Assembly: GCF_000002515.2 (NCBI RefSeq)
Contig: NC_006041.1
Location: 558,001-622,000, forward strand
From: Kluyveromyces lactis
Lineage: Eukaryota > Ascomycota > Saccharomycetes > Saccharomycetales > Saccharomycetaceae
Direction of reading: 5' to 3'
DNA length: 64,000 bases
Shown here: positions 36,361-47,565 of the stretch, in pieces
Numbering within the stretch: the stretch's first letter is position 1
Layout of the letters: each line of letters starts with the position of its first letter
The notes under the pieces: generated by a model
The model's database searches: none
What the model was told of the DNA's origin: nothing
The model's input: the letters and a program-made list of their open reading frames with translations, nothing else
Made by a program: the position numbers and the translations under genes

Positions 36361-38763
36361 ATGGGTTCATTGAGGACTTTCATTAAGGAAGTCAGGGCCG
36401 CGAAAACGTTGGCTGAAGAAAGGTCAATCGTTACCAAGGAATCAGCAAGGATCAGGACCAAGTTGAAGGATGATCATATTTCACTGGAAAGGAGAAGGAA
36501 GTACATTAACAAGCTGTTATATTTGTATATCTTGGGAGAAAAGACACATTTTGCCCAGGTAGAGTGTATAAACTTAATTGCTTCTGAAGACTTCGCCGAT
36601 AAGAGAGTTGGATATCTTGCTGCAGTTTTGTTATTGGATGAGAATCAGGAATTGTTGACTCTTTTGACCAATCTTTTGAATAACGATTTGAATCATCCAT
36701 CGAGATATGTGGTTTCGTTAGCAATCAACGCATTGGGCGCTTTGACTTCTCCAGAGTTGGCTCGTGATTTGTATACCGATATCAAAAATATTCTAGAGCA
36801 TTCCAGGGACAGTTTTCTGATCAAAAAGGCGTTGGCATGCTCTGGAAAACTTATTGCGAGGGATCCATCCCTTTTGGAAATTTTCGCTCCTTACGCTAAC
36901 AAGATGCTTTCGAGTAAAGAATCTACTAGCCATGGTGTTCTAATTGGTACCAACAAATTGATCCAGGCAATCATCATCAATACCAAATCGTACGAATTTG
37001 ATAATCTACCAGAGATCATTGATAAACTATCCTCCTTGATACCTGATCTCTTAGGAAAACTACACCATTTGAATTTAGGATCGTCCAACCCAGAATATAA
37101 CGTTGGCGGTTGTCTCGATCCATTTTTACAAGTCGAACTCATGACTACATTACGTTTGTTCTTGCAGTACTTCCCTGAGCAAACTAAGCCTTACAAGAAT
37201 AACTACTTGGATACATTGACCCGAGTTGCAACTTACACTCCAACTACTTCGAATAGTTGTACTTCAGTCTTATACGAGGCAGTGCGCACTATTTTTTCAT
37301 TCCAAGCAGAGCGCTCCTTGAGAGTACTAGGTGTCAACGTGTTGGGTAATCTAGTTGCAGACAAGGATTACAACACAAAATATGTTTCATTAAACGCATT
37401 GTTAGATGTTGTTTCGGTAGAGCCACAGGCGGTCCAAAGGCATAGAAAGTTTATCTCACGTTGTATCTTTGATTCTGATATTTCAATCAAAAAGAGGGCT
37501 CTTGAGATGACGTTCGCAATTTTAAACCAAACAAATATGAGGGAATTGATCGCAGAGATTCTTACGTTCTTAGAAAAAGCAGGAGAAAACGATAAAGGAC
37601 TAATATTGTACTGTGTAGATCAACTTATAATGGTTTTCGATCTTCAAGATGAAATAGATGATTCCTGGAAACTGGATGTCATAGTTAAAATATTGAAATT
37701 TGTTGGCCAATATATTTCAGTTGAGAAGACTACTGATGCATTAATTATGATTAACAATAATTCGAACCTGGAACATAAGAAGCAAGTGGTTTCTAACATT
37801 ATCAACGTAGCATTGGATAATGACTCTAGCCAAGTCTCAGACGAAAATTTAGCATGGAGAGTTGTCTCGATTTGGTGCATCGGTGAATACGCTGATCTGA
37901 TTTTAGGTAATGGCAGATGCACAGAAACAAATTTAACAGGTTACTTATATGAATCCGATAGCTTGTACTGTGATAACCCTATGGTAACAAGCTATGTTTT
38001 GCTGGCTGCTTTGAAGCTATCTGTAAAGATTGATACAAAAGTGCTATCCAATAGATTGAGGCAGTTAATTAAAGGCCACACGGAAAACACCAACGTCATG
38101 ATTCAAACAAAGGCTGTCCAGTATGGAATATTATTCAATGAGTCTACAAGTGTTAAAGCTGCGTTACTTGAACCAATGCCCATTTTCCATAAAAAGGTCT
38201 CAGAGACTGCTGCATTAAGAACCTTCTCTCAGAAAGTACCTGCACCAGCTATTAAGAAAGTGAAAAAGAAGGAAAATGATCTTCTTCTAGATTTACTAGG
38301 AGATCTCTCTACTCCAGAAACTACTGCGCCTACAAAACCTTCTAATGATCTATTATCTAACTTGAGCAATACTCCAGCACCCCAATCATCAAATCAAAAT
38401 GGGTCAACTTTATCATCATCCTTCCAACAACGCATAGAAATACCACCAAACTCTATCAATATCCACTCATCTGATATTGTTGAAGTTTATGGTAAAGTAG
38501 AATCGTCAATCCCCGGTTGTACTGAAATAGACCTATTCTTGAAAGCTAAAACGAATATTAATACCTTACAGATCCTAATCGCTGTTCCTAAATCACAGAA
38601 GGCAGAATTCGGATCTCTGTCAAGCCACAAGGTAGCTACAGGTGAAGTAGCTAAGCAGGGTCTTAAAATTCTAGGATCTGGGAAAATCAAGCTAAGGGTC
38701 AAATTGAATATCAACTCCACCGAGGATCAATTCGATTATAAATTTGAAAACATCCCCCATTAA
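36361..38763 (+). CDS. APL4: APL4, gamma-adaptin of the AP-1 clathrin adaptor
   Basis: 800 residues (S. cerevisiae Apl4, 832, YPR029C). Large subunit of AP-1, which sorts cargo into clathrin-coated vesicles at the trans-Golgi and endosomes. The trunk (residues 1-600) is an adaptin HEAT solenoid starting with SLRTFIKEVRAAKTLAEERS and containing the conserved RRRKYINKLLYLYILGEKTH and GYLAAVLLLDENQELLTLLTN. A flexible hinge follows (about 630-700) with a clathrin-box-like NDLLLDLLGDL, then the beta-sandwich ear domain (about 700-800) ending in KIKLRVKLNINSTEDQFDYKF. It starts with good context (acaATGGGTTC). Confidence 0.95.
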   Translation: MGSLRTFIKEVRAAKTLAEERSIVTKESARIRTKLKDDHISLERRRKYINKLLYLYILGEKTHFAQVECINLIASEDFADKRVGYLAAVLLLDENQELLTLLTNLLNNDLNHPSRYVVSLAINALGALTSPELARDLYTDIKNILEHSRDSFLIKKALACSGKLIARDPSLLEIFAPYANKMLSSKESTSHGVLIGTNKLIQAIIINTKSYEFDNLPEIIDKLSSLIPDLLGKLHHLNLGSSNPEYNVGGCLDPFLQVELMTTLRLFLQYFPEQTKPYKNNYLDTLTRVATYTPTTSNSCTSVLYEAVRTIFSFQAERSLRVLGVNVLGNLVADKDYNTKYVSLNALLDVVSVEPQAVQRHRKFISRCIFDSDISIKKRALEMTFAILNQTNMRELIAEILTFLEKAGENDKGLILYCVDQLIMVFDLQDEIDDSWKLDVIVKILKFVGQYISVEKTTDALIMINNNSNLEHKKQVVSNIINVALDNDSSQVSDENLAWRVVSIWCIGEYADLILGNGRCTETNLTGYLYESDSLYCDNPMVTSYVLLAALKLSVKIDTKVLSNRLRQLIKGHTENTNVMIQTKAVQYGILFNESTSVKAALLEPMPIFHKKVSETAALRTFSQKVPAPAIKKVKKKENDLLLDLLGDLSTPETTAPTKPSNDLLSNLSNTPAPQSSNQNGSTLSSSFQQRIEIPPNSINIHSSDIVEVYGKVESSIPGCTEIDLFLKAKTNINTLQILIAVPKSQKAEFGSLSSHKVATGEVAKQGLKILGSGKIKLRVKLNINSTEDQFDYKFENIPH

Positions 38764-38941
38764 CGAGCGTTAAAGATGCCTTAAAGTAATATTGTGTAAA
38801 CTATAAAACGATATAACAATCACATCATGTAGATAAGGGATCTATGTCGATAAACACCGGTACGAGTTCACATTTCCGCAATCAAATAAGCGAACTCAAA
38901 AGAAAATTGGACCAGAGGGTGATTTTTCAACTAAGAAGAAT

Positions 38942-39586
38942 TTAACGGGAGTATCCAGAAGCCTTAGCGTTGTTGGCAGCAGCTTCGACTTTCTGGGCCA
39001 GTTCTCCCGATTTCCCTTCCACGATAGGTAGGTATTTGTCAGAGAATGGTGAAATCAACCTCGTGTAAACAAGTTGGGCACCGCCGAATGATGGAATGGC
39101 AATGTACAGTAAGAAAACAGTCTTAAAGAACCAGTAGAATGGAACCCAGTACAAAATAGCCTTGGACCAGAACTCGATCACAGACAAAAACGAAAAAACA
39201 ATCCAATAAGTTAACAATTGTGTGTCATCCGTTGATGTGGCAGTCTTCAATGCTTTCAAAGAATAGTATGTTGGAATACAGAATCCAACAAAGTTGGATA
39301 AAATCTCACCAATTCCACCAACATTGATAAAAATTAAGAGAAAGTAAACAGCAACAAGACCAACGATAACATATGATCTTGGCAATTTTGTTTGAGCTTC
39401 AATACGAGACAAAATTTGATTACCAGCGAATTTCTAAGTTAGAATTGGTTAGTATATTAAGTTTTAAAGTAGTATTATTTTCTCTGTTAGTTACGAGAAG
39501 CATCCGAAAGATAATAAAAATCCTAGTAAACATACAGTGTCCAAACCCTTCAAGGAATCTTGAAATAATTTCAGATAGTCTGCCAT
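38942..39586 (-). CDS. YOP1: YOP1, ER-tubule-shaping reticulon-like protein (spliced)
   Basis: Two exons on the minus strand: 39536-39586 (17 codons) and 38942-39433 (163 codons plus stop). The joined protein has 180 residues, the same length as S. cerevisiae Yop1 (YPR028W). Exon 1 encodes MADYLKLFQDSLKGLDT and exon 2 continues KFAGNQILSRIEAQTKLP. Yop1 is a DP1/REEP5-family protein whose two hydrophobic hairpins wedge into the ER membrane and bend it into tubules with the reticulons. The hairpins are visible in SYVIVGLVAVYFLLIFINVG to YYSLKAL and in LTYWIVFSFLSVIEFWSKAI to LYIAIPSFGGAQLVY. Reading exon 2 alone from its internal ATG (39412) would lose the conserved N-terminus. Convergent with APL4. 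Confidence 0.95.
39434..39535 (-). other. YOP1 intron (102 bases)
   Basis: On the minus strand the 5' splice site is GTATGT (39535-39530), the branch site a perfect TACTAAC (39454-39448) and the 3' splice site TAG (39436-39434). The branch A to 3' splice site distance is only about 15 bases. Splicing restores a 180-residue protein. As I recall, S. cerevisiae YOP1 also has an intron near its 5' end. Confidence 0.95.
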
Positions 39587-39876
39587 TGTTGTTTGATTGT
39601 AGATTTGTTGGATTGATAGAGTGCAGACTTAAGGTAAATCAAAAAAATTTGAAGGAGGAGGAATTATCGCTCACTGGCAAGTTAGATGTATCCCTTTAAA
39701 TTTCATTCTTTAGTTTATATTTTTTTTTCACTTTTCAGAATTCGTTGCGTTTTAAGAAACAGCCAGACCTAATGGAATGTTCTATCCGAGCCACAGAAAA
39801 CGAAAAAAAAAAAGAGGAACACTAACTTTAGCAAGTGGAACCAATATGAGCAAATCACCACCGGTTTCAACAAGTC

Positions 39877-39949
39877 GCTGCTTTAGCTCAGTTGGGAGAG
39901 CGTATGACTGAAGTTCATAAGGTCCTGTGTTCGATCCACAGAAGCAGCA
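39877..39949 (+). tRNA. tRNA-Phe (GAA anticodon), without intron
   Basis: A complete 73-base cloverleaf. The acceptor stem GCTGCTT pairs perfectly with AAGCAGC (39942-39948), with A73 at 39949. The D arm GCTC-AGTTGGGA-GAGC and the T arm CTGTG-TTCGATC-CACAG are those of yeast tRNA-Phe as I know them. The anticodon arm TATGA-CTGAAGT-TCATA has GAA at 39910-39912. G20, the GAA anticodon and A73, which are the main identity elements for yeast PheRS, are present. The internal A box (TAGCTCAGTTGGG) and B box (GTTCGATCC) are intact, and a T6 run at 39953-39958 can end polymerase III transcription. There is no intron after the anticodon, unlike the S. cerevisiae tRNA-Phe genes. The acceptor and anticodon stems also differ in sequence from the S. 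cerevisiae ones. Confidence 0.95.
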
Positions 39950-40211
39950 TATTTTTTCTAATCCCGTACGCCTTCTTTTTTTTTGGTTTTTTTTTCGCCG
40001 CTGAAGTTTCGAACGTTCATATTGGAAGCTAATACTATTTAAAAGTGTCAGATTGAGTATATGAAGGAATACACTAAGGAATGCCAAAAAAAAAATGAAA
40101 ACATTTCATTATGAATAAAAACTTTTAGGGACAGCATTTGAATTAGCTGACCGACTAATCAAATAACTATCAAACTAAAAATGTCCCGTATATGAGACTT
40201 ATGTGCATGTC

Positions 40212-43200
40212 TTATGGGAATAATGCAAATTCTTTAATTGTCGCTCCCTTTTCATCATCGTCATCATCATAAGTGTCATGAACAGTTAGAACTATGAATC
40301 TTCCCTTTCTCCAATCAGTTTGATTGCCACGAAAATCAATATCAACATTTTCGGGATTCATTTCAGCCACTTTTGAATAATCAATATCGAAATCGGTCTC
40401 ATTTCCAGGCAATAATACAATTTGGGACTCATTATATACTCGCCATGGGTATGGTTCTGATGGTGTTACCTTATAGTGATCCAAAATCTTTACAAATTTA
40501 GTTTTCATATCTTTAAGTTCAGGATGAGTACTGATTATACTATCTGGATCAATACCGTACCAGTCAAAAACATCTTCAATCGCTGCATCAAAACCTTTTT
40601 CTGTCCGTTCCAAATCGCGTACACATTCATCACCAGTCTTATTGCAATATTGATTGACGTTTGATAATATATGCGTCAAATTTTTGAATACCTCTTCTGT
40701 TTGTGGCAATATCGACAACGAAAAGGTCTTTGCAGGCCTCGAACCCCATATAATCTTGCCTGACTTGATCTCTTGCGTGAAATTATTCCCCATATCGATT
40801 AATAGCCTTGCTGGCAAGTTTTTATATGCGGGCTGCCAGTGTGTGAAATTATTACCGTCGATAACCGAAACAGCAACATCACCAGGAACGCCAGCTGTTA
40901 GGTTAGTTATTTGCTTTGCTTCCACGAGGTTTCCCTCAAGATTTTTTTTCGGAATATATAACGGAGTCTTGAAAACGTCCCCAGGTTGAATGGTAAAATA
41001 ATTCTTGCCAGTAGGAACAGATCTCCTACCATGCAAAATTTGTTTGATGGGATCAGTTTCTTCTGAGTATTTTACGTCAACATCTGGAATTAAGGTTCTA
41101 TCCGGAACCTTAATCCTTATTTCCTTGGTCCCATTTTTATGAATAATGATGCCCTCCGTATCAGTGATAAGAACGTCAAGTACCTGCCCCATGTACTTGA
41201 AATTGTTAATTCTAATACCACCAGGAAGTAATGGCAACTGTATGGGATTGAACTTCAATAACCGATGAATCTTACCTGTATCTTCATCAACTTCATAAGA
41301 GTATCTTAAACCAGTTAAACCGAATAAAATACTTTGAAGGAATCCACCATTTGCAGTCAAAAATGGGAACGCAGGTTGAGTTAACCCATTGGTTAGGAAA
41401 TTATCATCTGATTGTTCACTAAACTGAGCGAACGGAGACCTTAAATAAGGAACAACGGACTTGTATAGATAGCTTTGTGATGAACTCCCATAATTCAATA
41501 AACTGGCTGCTCCGGCGACAAATACTGGATACGTCATAGCTGGCCCCGATGCTGACTGTCGCTCTGAATAATAATACAAATTCTTGATAGCATTATTCAA
41601 AATGGATTGATCTGTAATATAACTTAAGGGATATATCATTAACACCACATCGGCTTGCTTAATCTCGACGCTGCTATTCATTCCGCTGTATTCCAAAGTG
41701 ATATTGGTCTCAGATATCGGAATATGAATATTATCTGCAATTTCCAACCACTGAGGGTCAGGGTCGATTCCTAAATGTCTAGCAATATCGTGTGCCCAAA
41801 CCATGACACTTTGTATTCCTGCATTGGTGAAAGCAGCGTTATCGACGAAATTAGCGTACTCATCTGGATCCGTAAGATTATGAGTGGTGTACTGTTGCAT
41901 GGTATCGTTCCATTTCACGTATTGTGCAAACATTTTAGCCGCATTTTCTACAAATGGCCACGTAGTATACCTCAAATATTCTTCTGATCGTTCATCATCT
42001 TCATCACCATTCATATATATGGCGAACGAGCTTAAGGCGATATCAACATTGATATGGTATTCATAGTCAACACAAGGTCCAGTTGATGTGCAATTTGCGT
42101 ACCTGCCAGATGTCCATGGGTACAGTGCACCATCATATCCGTATTTTTCAGCATTTAATTTAGCTTGATGCAGTGATGCATTCCTATAATTATTGATTTG
42201 CCGAGCAGCATTAGGAAAGAAAGGCAAGAGAGCTGGGAGAATCCAAAGATCAGAGTCCCAGAACACCATTCCTCCGTAAGAGTCACTAGACAAACCCGAA
42301 ACTCCTATTGGTAGCCCACGGTCCTCAGATACATTATGGGACCTTGTATTTGCCAATAAGTGGTAGATGGAAGATTTTGCTGTCATCTCCAATAATCCAT
42401 CACTGGGAATTTCAATCGAGGCATCCTTATATATTCTTTTCCAAGCATTTTTGTGTGACTGTATCAAAGAATCGTAGTTTCCTTTGTTATCTAAAACGAT
42501 GGAAGTAGCCCTTTCCAAATTGGACATTTTAAGTGCTTCATTGCTTGTTCCATTTGAATTATCATCCGGTTGTTTATTATCATATTCCGATGATATAATA
42601 CCGATATACTTATGAGCTACGAATGTTGAATTCGCTTTTAAAATCTGTGTTGTACATTGACTAATAGAATCTGAATATTTTGATAACGTCAAAGTGTCCC
42701 TTGATGGAATGTCAAAGTATGAAAATAGTGATGCGTTCGAATAGGGGACATTTTCCGGTTCTACAACCATAAATATACCCTCATTGTTCTGATCATAACC
42801 ATAGTCGTTCAACACAGTACGATGTGAAGTAGAAAAGTTCAAGGAATCGCATATTTCTAATTCAACGTATTCATTTTCATTATCAGCGGAGGTGTCTGAA
42901 TTATTATCAAATAAGGAAAGCTCCAAAGTGACTACACCCAAAGGATAAATTTTTCTGTGAGCTACCACTTTTGTAGTTACCAACAATTGTTTGTCATACA
43001 CAAAAGTAGTAGTTACAATACCATCTTGCAAAGACAAATTTTGCATGTAATTTGTAATTTTATCCAATTTGACATCGGTAGGGTTGATATATTCTATCTG
43101 CCCTGTCGTGGTATGTTTCAATATAGACAAGTCTGTCCATTGTGGTATGGTTGATATCACTGTCGAATAACCGTCATCATCTAGCTCTGGGAAATTAGTA

Positions 43201-43655
43201 GAGTTCAATTTTTCTTGAAGACAGTAGAAATCACTGATGAAGGCACCAGCAAACCGTTGATTTCTTAGCGGCCAGCCATTATCTAGTGCTCCTGGTATAG
43301 AAGAATCATTTACCCAAACGTTTATTGTATCCAAGGCATAACCAAATCCAAGATTTGGGATACGAGAACCGATGTAACCATTCGCCACGTACGGTTGCCT
43401 TGAGAAAGTATTTTCAGAAAGTAGAAGATTACCAAGTATTTGTTGCTCTTCATCATAGAAAGTATTTTCATGGTCCTTCAATAATGAATACATTTTCTCC
43501 GAGGCCTTCCTTTGGGATTCTGGACAGAAAAGAGTATCCTCGGCACAAACAAATGAACCAAAATGAGTATGCTGCAGTGGCAGCGGTTTCGTCAGGTAAA
43601 AATAAATTGGTGCCAAAATGGCCACTGAAAACAAAATGAAAGGTACTATCAACAT
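40212..43655 (-). CDS. ATH1: ATH1, acid trehalase
   Basis: 1147 residues (S. cerevisiae Ath1, 1211, YPR026W). Glycoside hydrolase family 65 enzyme that splits trehalose to two glucoses at the cell surface or in the vacuole, allowing growth on external trehalose. The N-terminus [20 protein letters not shown] is a signal anchor, as in Ath1. Family 65 segments follow: [20 protein letters not shown] near residue 85, [20 protein letters not shown] (catalytic-domain signature), [11 protein letters not shown] and [20 protein letters not shown]. There are many N-glycosylation sequons (for example SNGTSN, YNASL, KNLTHI), as expected of a secreted enzyme. The C-terminal beta domain ends in an acidic [11 protein letters not shown] stretch. 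Confidence 0.95.
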   Translation of the reverse strand: MLIVPFILFSVAILAPIYFYLTKPLPLQHTHFGSFVCAEDTLFCPESQRKASEKMYSLLKDHENTFYDEEQQILGNLLLSENTFSRQPYVANGYIGSRIPNLGFGYALDTINVWVNDSSIPGALDNGWPLRNQRFAGAFISDFYCLQEKLNSTNFPELDDDGYSTVISTIPQWTDLSILKHTTTGQIEYINPTDVKLDKITNYMQNLSLQDGIVTTTFVYDKQLLVTTKVVAHRKIYPLGVVTLELSLFDNNSDTSADNENEYVELEICDSLNFSTSHRTVLNDYGYDQNNEGIFMVVEPENVPYSNASLFSYFDIPSRDTLTLSKYSDSISQCTTQILKANSTFVAHKYIGIISSEYDNKQPDDNSNGTSNEALKMSNLERATSIVLDNKGNYDSLIQSHKNAWKRIYKDASIEIPSDGLLEMTAKSSIYHLLANTRSHNVSEDRGLPIGVSGLSSDSYGGMVFWDSDLWILPALLPFFPNAARQINNYRNASLHQAKLNAEKYGYDGALYPWTSGRYANCTSTGPCVDYEYHINVDIALSSFAIYMNGDEDDERSEEYLRYTTWPFVENAAKMFAQYVKWNDTMQQYTTHNLTDPDEYANFVDNAAFTNAGIQSVMVWAHDIARHLGIDPDPQWLEIADNIHIPISETNITLEYSGMNSSVEIKQADVVLMIYPLSYITDQSILNNAIKNLYYYSERQSASGPAMTYPVFVAGAASLLNYGSSSQSYLYKSVVPYLRSPFAQFSEQSDDNFLTNGLTQPAFPFLTANGGFLQSILFGLTGLRYSYEVDEDTGKIHRLLKFNPIQLPLLPGGIRINNFKYMGQVLDVLITDTEGIIIHKNGTKEIRIKVPDRTLIPDVDVKYSEETDPIKQILHGRRSVPTGKNYFTIQPGDVFKTPLYIPKKNLEGNLVEAKQITNLTAGVPGDVAVSVIDGNNFTHWQPAYKNLPARLLIDMGNNFTQEIKSGKIIWGSRPAKTFSLSILPQTEEVFKNLTHILSNVNQYCNKTGDECVRDLERTEKGFDAAIEDVFDWYGIDPDSIISTHPELKDMKTKFVKILDHYKVTPSEPYPWRVYNESQIVLLPGNETDFDIDYSKVAEMNPENVDIDFRGNQTDWRKGRFIVLTVHDTYDDDDDEKGATIKEFALFP

Positions 43656-45276
43656 TGTGAAAGTGTAACGTGGGATGTTCTGCAGGCAGGCTTTTTCTTT
43701 GTTTTTTTTTTACTCACGAACTTTCAATAGAAACTTCGGCGTCTAAATGTTGCAATGAACTGGTTTCTTTTTAGCTATCGATCCTTATACAAACCAAGGA
43801 TCACTTTCACGATATGCTGCTGTTGCCTATGCAAAGATAAATCCAATGTATGCGATACGATTGGGTTAAGGAAATAAAGAAACAGACACTTTGTGTGGGT
43901 ATTTACCTGTGAATAGTAGAAAGCAAATAAAATAATGACAATCACCAGAAATAAAGCGGGCGTCGATTAATTAATGCTATTTTTTTGAAAGAGATACACG
44001 GGTTCGACATCCAACCGGTTAGTGTATATTGGAATCTTGGTGATATATTTTGTTGGCCATGACAAGACTCACATCCTTTCGAGAGCAAATAGTCAGGTAG
44101 ATGATCAAAGATGTTTATTTATAGTTTATAGTCTAACTATAGAACCCGAAATCTGTCTCCTCACTGTTTGCTCCCTTGTTTCCATTTTGGTTAAAAAAAA
44201 GTTGGGGCAAATTTTCCCGGATTCAATGAATATTCAATCACGTGACAAGAACCCTCTAATCAAAGTCCTATCGAACGAACCAATCACAGCTATATGCCCT
44301 ACGTAAGAAGAGGGAGAGAAAAGGAAGAACACGAACCCGCGTGCATCACACTGTTTTTAGATTACCCGGACTGTATAGCTGTGAAAAGCGAAAAAATAAA
44401 CGTTAACCCTCATTACCCTGCCCGAAACAAAAGGCACGTATTTTGTTCTGATTGGCCAATACAGATCATTATATACGACACTATACAAACACATACACAA
44501 GAGACAGACACAGTATGCAAGACAGATTTCATATTTCGGCTTGAAACTCGAAGCAACCCAATAAGTCTTACAGATTATCTTCATTGGTTTCTAATCCTTT
44601 ACCTTATCTTTTGTCCTCTTGAGTGAATTTCCCAATTTTCCCATTTCCCGGCTTCCATTGTGTATAATTGGTCTGTTTCAACCAGTAGGAGCGAAAAAAA
44701 TTTTTTTTGTTAAGAGAAGACGCTACTCTGCTCGTTAAAAAGGACATTTTTTAAGATTTTCAAATTGCACTGCACTGGATTGGACTAGCTTGGCAAGGAA
44801 AGGATGCATACAATTCTTGCCAAATAGTGCGTGCGAATGATATCTACGAAATGCTGTATAAAGAATTATATACTTGTTTCCATCCCACCTGGTACACACG
44901 TAGCTTAGCGTTACCAGACCAATTGACTTTCCTTCTTGAAAGCGAAATCTGTAATTTCTTCCTTCTGTTAAACAGGGGTGTTTTCGTTTCAATTAATTAG
45001 ATTATATTTCCCTCCTATAGTATTTTATCATTTTTTTTTTTTTTCGAGACCAAGTTTTCATTTGAAAAGGAAAAAAAAAATTAAGACAAAAGAATATTGA
45101 TTTATTATTCATATATTCAATTCTGAACCAACCACTTAGTTCTCATTAAGATAGTTGGGTTATACGGTTTTAACGTATTCAATTAATTGTAATTGCAAGT
45201 GTTCTTTTCGTTCTTAGAACTCAATCAACGTTTAGAACAATCCAATCACACTCACACAGTTTTTTCTGTAATAACA
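43656..45276. other. 1.6-kb divergent spacer ATH1-ATP1
   Basis: Holds both promoters. CACGTG at 44239-44244 and four Hap-type CCAAT boxes (44279-44672) are on the ATP1 side; T- and A-runs at 44698-44709, 45031-45044 and 45070-45080 may be nucleosome-excluding. The ORFs of 75-110 codons here show no recognisable features. I found no RNA gene or LTR. Confidence 0.5.
44279..44672 (+). promoter_or_regulatory. Four CCAAT boxes (Hap2/3/4/5-type) upstream of ATP1
   Basis: ACCAATCA at 44279-44286, TGATTGGC at 44449-44456, TCATTGGT at 44581-44588 and TAATTGGT at 44665-44672 fit the Hap-complex consensus TNATTGGY or its complement. They lie 0.6-1.0 kb upstream of the ATP1 start. The Hap complex activates respiratory genes in yeasts; that these sites control ATP1 here is inferred. 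Confidence 0.55.
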
Positions 45277-46923
45277 ATGTTGTCCCGTTCTGCTATTCGT
45301 TCTGCTTCCAGATCTGTTGTTGCTGCCAACTTGGTTAGATCCATGAACAGAGTCGCCAGACCAGCTTTGGTTGTTGCTGGTAGAAGATTTGCTTCTGCTA
45401 AGGCTCAACCAACTGAAGTTTCTTCTATTTTGGAAGAAAGAATCAGAGGTGTTTCTGAAGAATCCAACTTGAACGAAACCGGTAGAGTTTTAGCTGTTGG
45501 TGATGGTATTGCCAGAGTCTTCGGTTTGAACAACGTTCAAGCTGAAGAATTGGTCGAATTCTCTTCTGGTGTTAAAGGTATGGCCTTAAACTTGGAACCA
45601 GGTCAAGTCGGTATTGTGTTGTTCGGTTCCGATAGATTGGTCAAGGAAGGTGAAGTCGTTAAGAGAACTGGTAAGATTGTTGATGTTGGTGTCGGTCCAG
45701 AATTGTTGGGTCGTGTTGTCGACGCTTTGGGTAACCCAATTGATGGTAAGGGTCCAATTAACGCTTCTGGTAGATCCAGAGCTCAAGTTAAGGCTCCAGG
45801 TATCTTGCCAAGAAGATCCGTTCACGAACCAGTCCAAACTGGTTTGAAGTCCGTCGATGCTTTGGTCCCAATTGGTAGAGGTCAAAGAGAATTGATCATT
45901 GGTGACAGACAAACTGGTAAGACCGCTGTCGCTTTGGACACCATCTTGAACCAAAAGAGATGGAACAACGGTACTGATGAATCCAAGAAGTTGTACTGTG
46001 TTTACGTCGCTGTTGGTCAAAAGAGATCCACTGTCGCTCAATTGGTCCAAACTTTGGAACAACACGATGCTTTGAAGTACTCCATCATTGTTGCTGCTAC
46101 TGCTTCTGAAGCCGCTCCATTGCAATACATTGCTCCTTTCACTGCTGCCGCTATCGGTGAATGGTTCAGAGACAACGGTAGACACGCTTTGATCATCTAC
46201 GACGATTTGTCCAAGCAAGCCGTTGCATACCGTCAATTGTCTCTATTATTGAGACGTCCACCTGGTAGAGAAGCTTACCCTGGTGATGTTTTCTACTTAC
46301 ATTCCAGATTGTTGGAAAGAGCTGCCAAGATGTCTGAAAAGAACGGTGGTGGTTCTTTGACCGCTTTGCCAGTCATTGAAACTCAAGGTGGTGATGTTTC
46401 CGCTTATATTCCAACCAACGTTATTTCCATTACCGATGGTCAAATTTTCTTGGAAGCTGAATTGTTCTACAAGGGTATCAGACCAGCTATTAACGTCGGT
46501 TTGTCTGTCTCTCGTGTCGGTTCCGCCGCTCAAGTCAAGGCTTTGAAGCAAGTCGCTGGTTCCTTGAAGTTGTTTTTGGCCCAATACAGAGAAGTCGCTG
46601 CCTTCGCCCAATTCGGTTCCGATTTGGATGCTTCTACCAAGCAAACCTTGGCTAGAGGTGAAAGATTGACCCAATTGTTGAAGCAAAACCAATACTCTCC
46701 ATTGGCTGCTGAAGAACAAGTTCCATTGATTTACGCCGGTGTCAACGGTTACTTGGATAACATTGATATTTCCAGAATCGCCGAATTCGAAACCAAGTTC
46801 TTGGCTTACTTGAAGGCTAACCACGACGAAATCGTCTCTGCTATCAGAGAAAAGGGTGAATTGAGCAAGGAATTGTTGGCCACCTTGAAGTCTGCTACCG
46901 AATCCTTTGTTGCTACTTTCTAA
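45277..46923 (+). CDS. ATP1: ATP1, alpha subunit of mitochondrial F1-ATP synthase
   Basis: 548 residues (S. cerevisiae Atp1, 545, YBL099W). One of three alpha subunits of the F1 catalytic head in the mitochondrial matrix. The presequence [15 protein letters not shown] with a later RRFASAKAQ is basic and hydroxylated, and the mature part begins near [15 protein letters not shown]. The nucleotide site shows the P-loop GDRQTGKT, and the alpha/beta signature is [18 protein letters not shown]. The codon bias is extreme (TTG, GGT, GCT, AGA), as expected for an abundant protein, and makes long antisense ORFs. The frame is open upstream to an ATG at 45193, but MLSRSAIRS at 45277 has an acaATG context and gives the correct presequence. 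Confidence 0.97.
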   Translation: MLSRSAIRSASRSVVAANLVRSMNRVARPALVVAGRRFASAKAQPTEVSSILEERIRGVSEESNLNETGRVLAVGDGIARVFGLNNVQAEELVEFSSGVKGMALNLEPGQVGIVLFGSDRLVKEGEVVKRTGKIVDVGVGPELLGRVVDALGNPIDGKGPINASGRSRAQVKAPGILPRRSVHEPVQTGLKSVDALVPIGRGQRELIIGDRQTGKTAVALDTILNQKRWNNGTDESKKLYCVYVAVGQKRSTVAQLVQTLEQHDALKYSIIVAATASEAAPLQYIAPFTAAAIGEWFRDNGRHALIIYDDLSKQAVAYRQLSLLLRRPPGREAYPGDVFYLHSRLLERAAKMSEKNGGGSLTALPVIETQGGDVSAYIPTNVISITDGQIFLEAELFYKGIRPAINVGLSVSRVGSAAQVKALKQVAGSLKLFLAQYREVAAFAQFGSDLDASTKQTLARGERLTQLLKQNQYSPLAAEEQVPLIYAGVNGYLDNIDISRIAEFETKFLAYLKANHDEIVSAIREKGELSKELLATLKSATESFVATF

Positions 46924-47565
46924 ATGATTTGATTCAATCTTTAATAAAAATATTCAATATGAAGGGTGAAATTTTCAAATTAGAAAATCCAAAACTCAAT
47001 AGAATCTAAAGGGTCACCGGGGTCCGATGAAGAGTAAACAGTGCCTCCCACTGGCCAAAACTCTTTATTGAACTACAGTTGGCTCTTTCTAGCGGATCGG
47101 AGTTTTTCTAATTAGCAGGTTTTATCCCACATTTTTTTGTCAATTTAAATCAATCATTATCAAACAAGTAAAATTAAAAATTCGAAACAATCTACCATCG
47201 TCAATCTGTTGAATGAATTTATTCTTAAATCATTATGGAGAATTTGATGCTGGAGATAGATTTGTTATAGAAATTAAAAAATTATCCTAAACACACTTTT
47301 TTTTTGAATTGAATTCTCTAAAAAGATCGAAAACATATATTCTTATATTATCATGCAACAAAGATTAGGAATGAAGACCATCATGTGAAAGCTGGAAAAG
47401 CATATGACTTTAACGAATTGGATGAGTATTAAACAATCTCTTTTCTAAGTATATTAAAAAATAAATAATTTTTTGTAGATTTTTTGTCTAAGAAAATCTC
47501 AGTATAAATTTTAAAATCAAAATTATCTCTATCAATCATAAAAGACCAAGTAGAAGGTTAGGGAA
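46924..47565. other. Spacer ATP1-CCL1
   Basis: 640 very AT-rich bases: ATP1 3' region and CCL1 promoter. A GC-richer stretch at 47009-47110 (GGGTCACCGGGGTCCGATG) breaks the pattern. No ORF or RNA gene. Confidence 0.5.

Noticed and set aside
39782-40087. 101-codon minus-strand ORF over the tRNA
   Set aside because: It runs through the tRNA-Phe gene and homopolymer tracts; a shadow.
39587-40211. LTR or transposon fragment near the tRNA gene
   Set aside because: tRNA flanks are common retrotransposon targets, but no TG...CA-bounded repeat or target duplication is visible here.
44022-44992. ORFs of 75-110 codons in the ATH1-ATP1 spacer
   Set aside because: Mutually overlapping, on both strands, no recognisable domains; they cover the CCAAT-box promoter region.
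45586-46824. Antisense ORFs of 216 and 175 codons within ATP1
   Set aside because: Same codon-bias effect as in GLN1; the ATP1 frame is unmistakable and the antisense products are Ser/Gln-rich artefacts.
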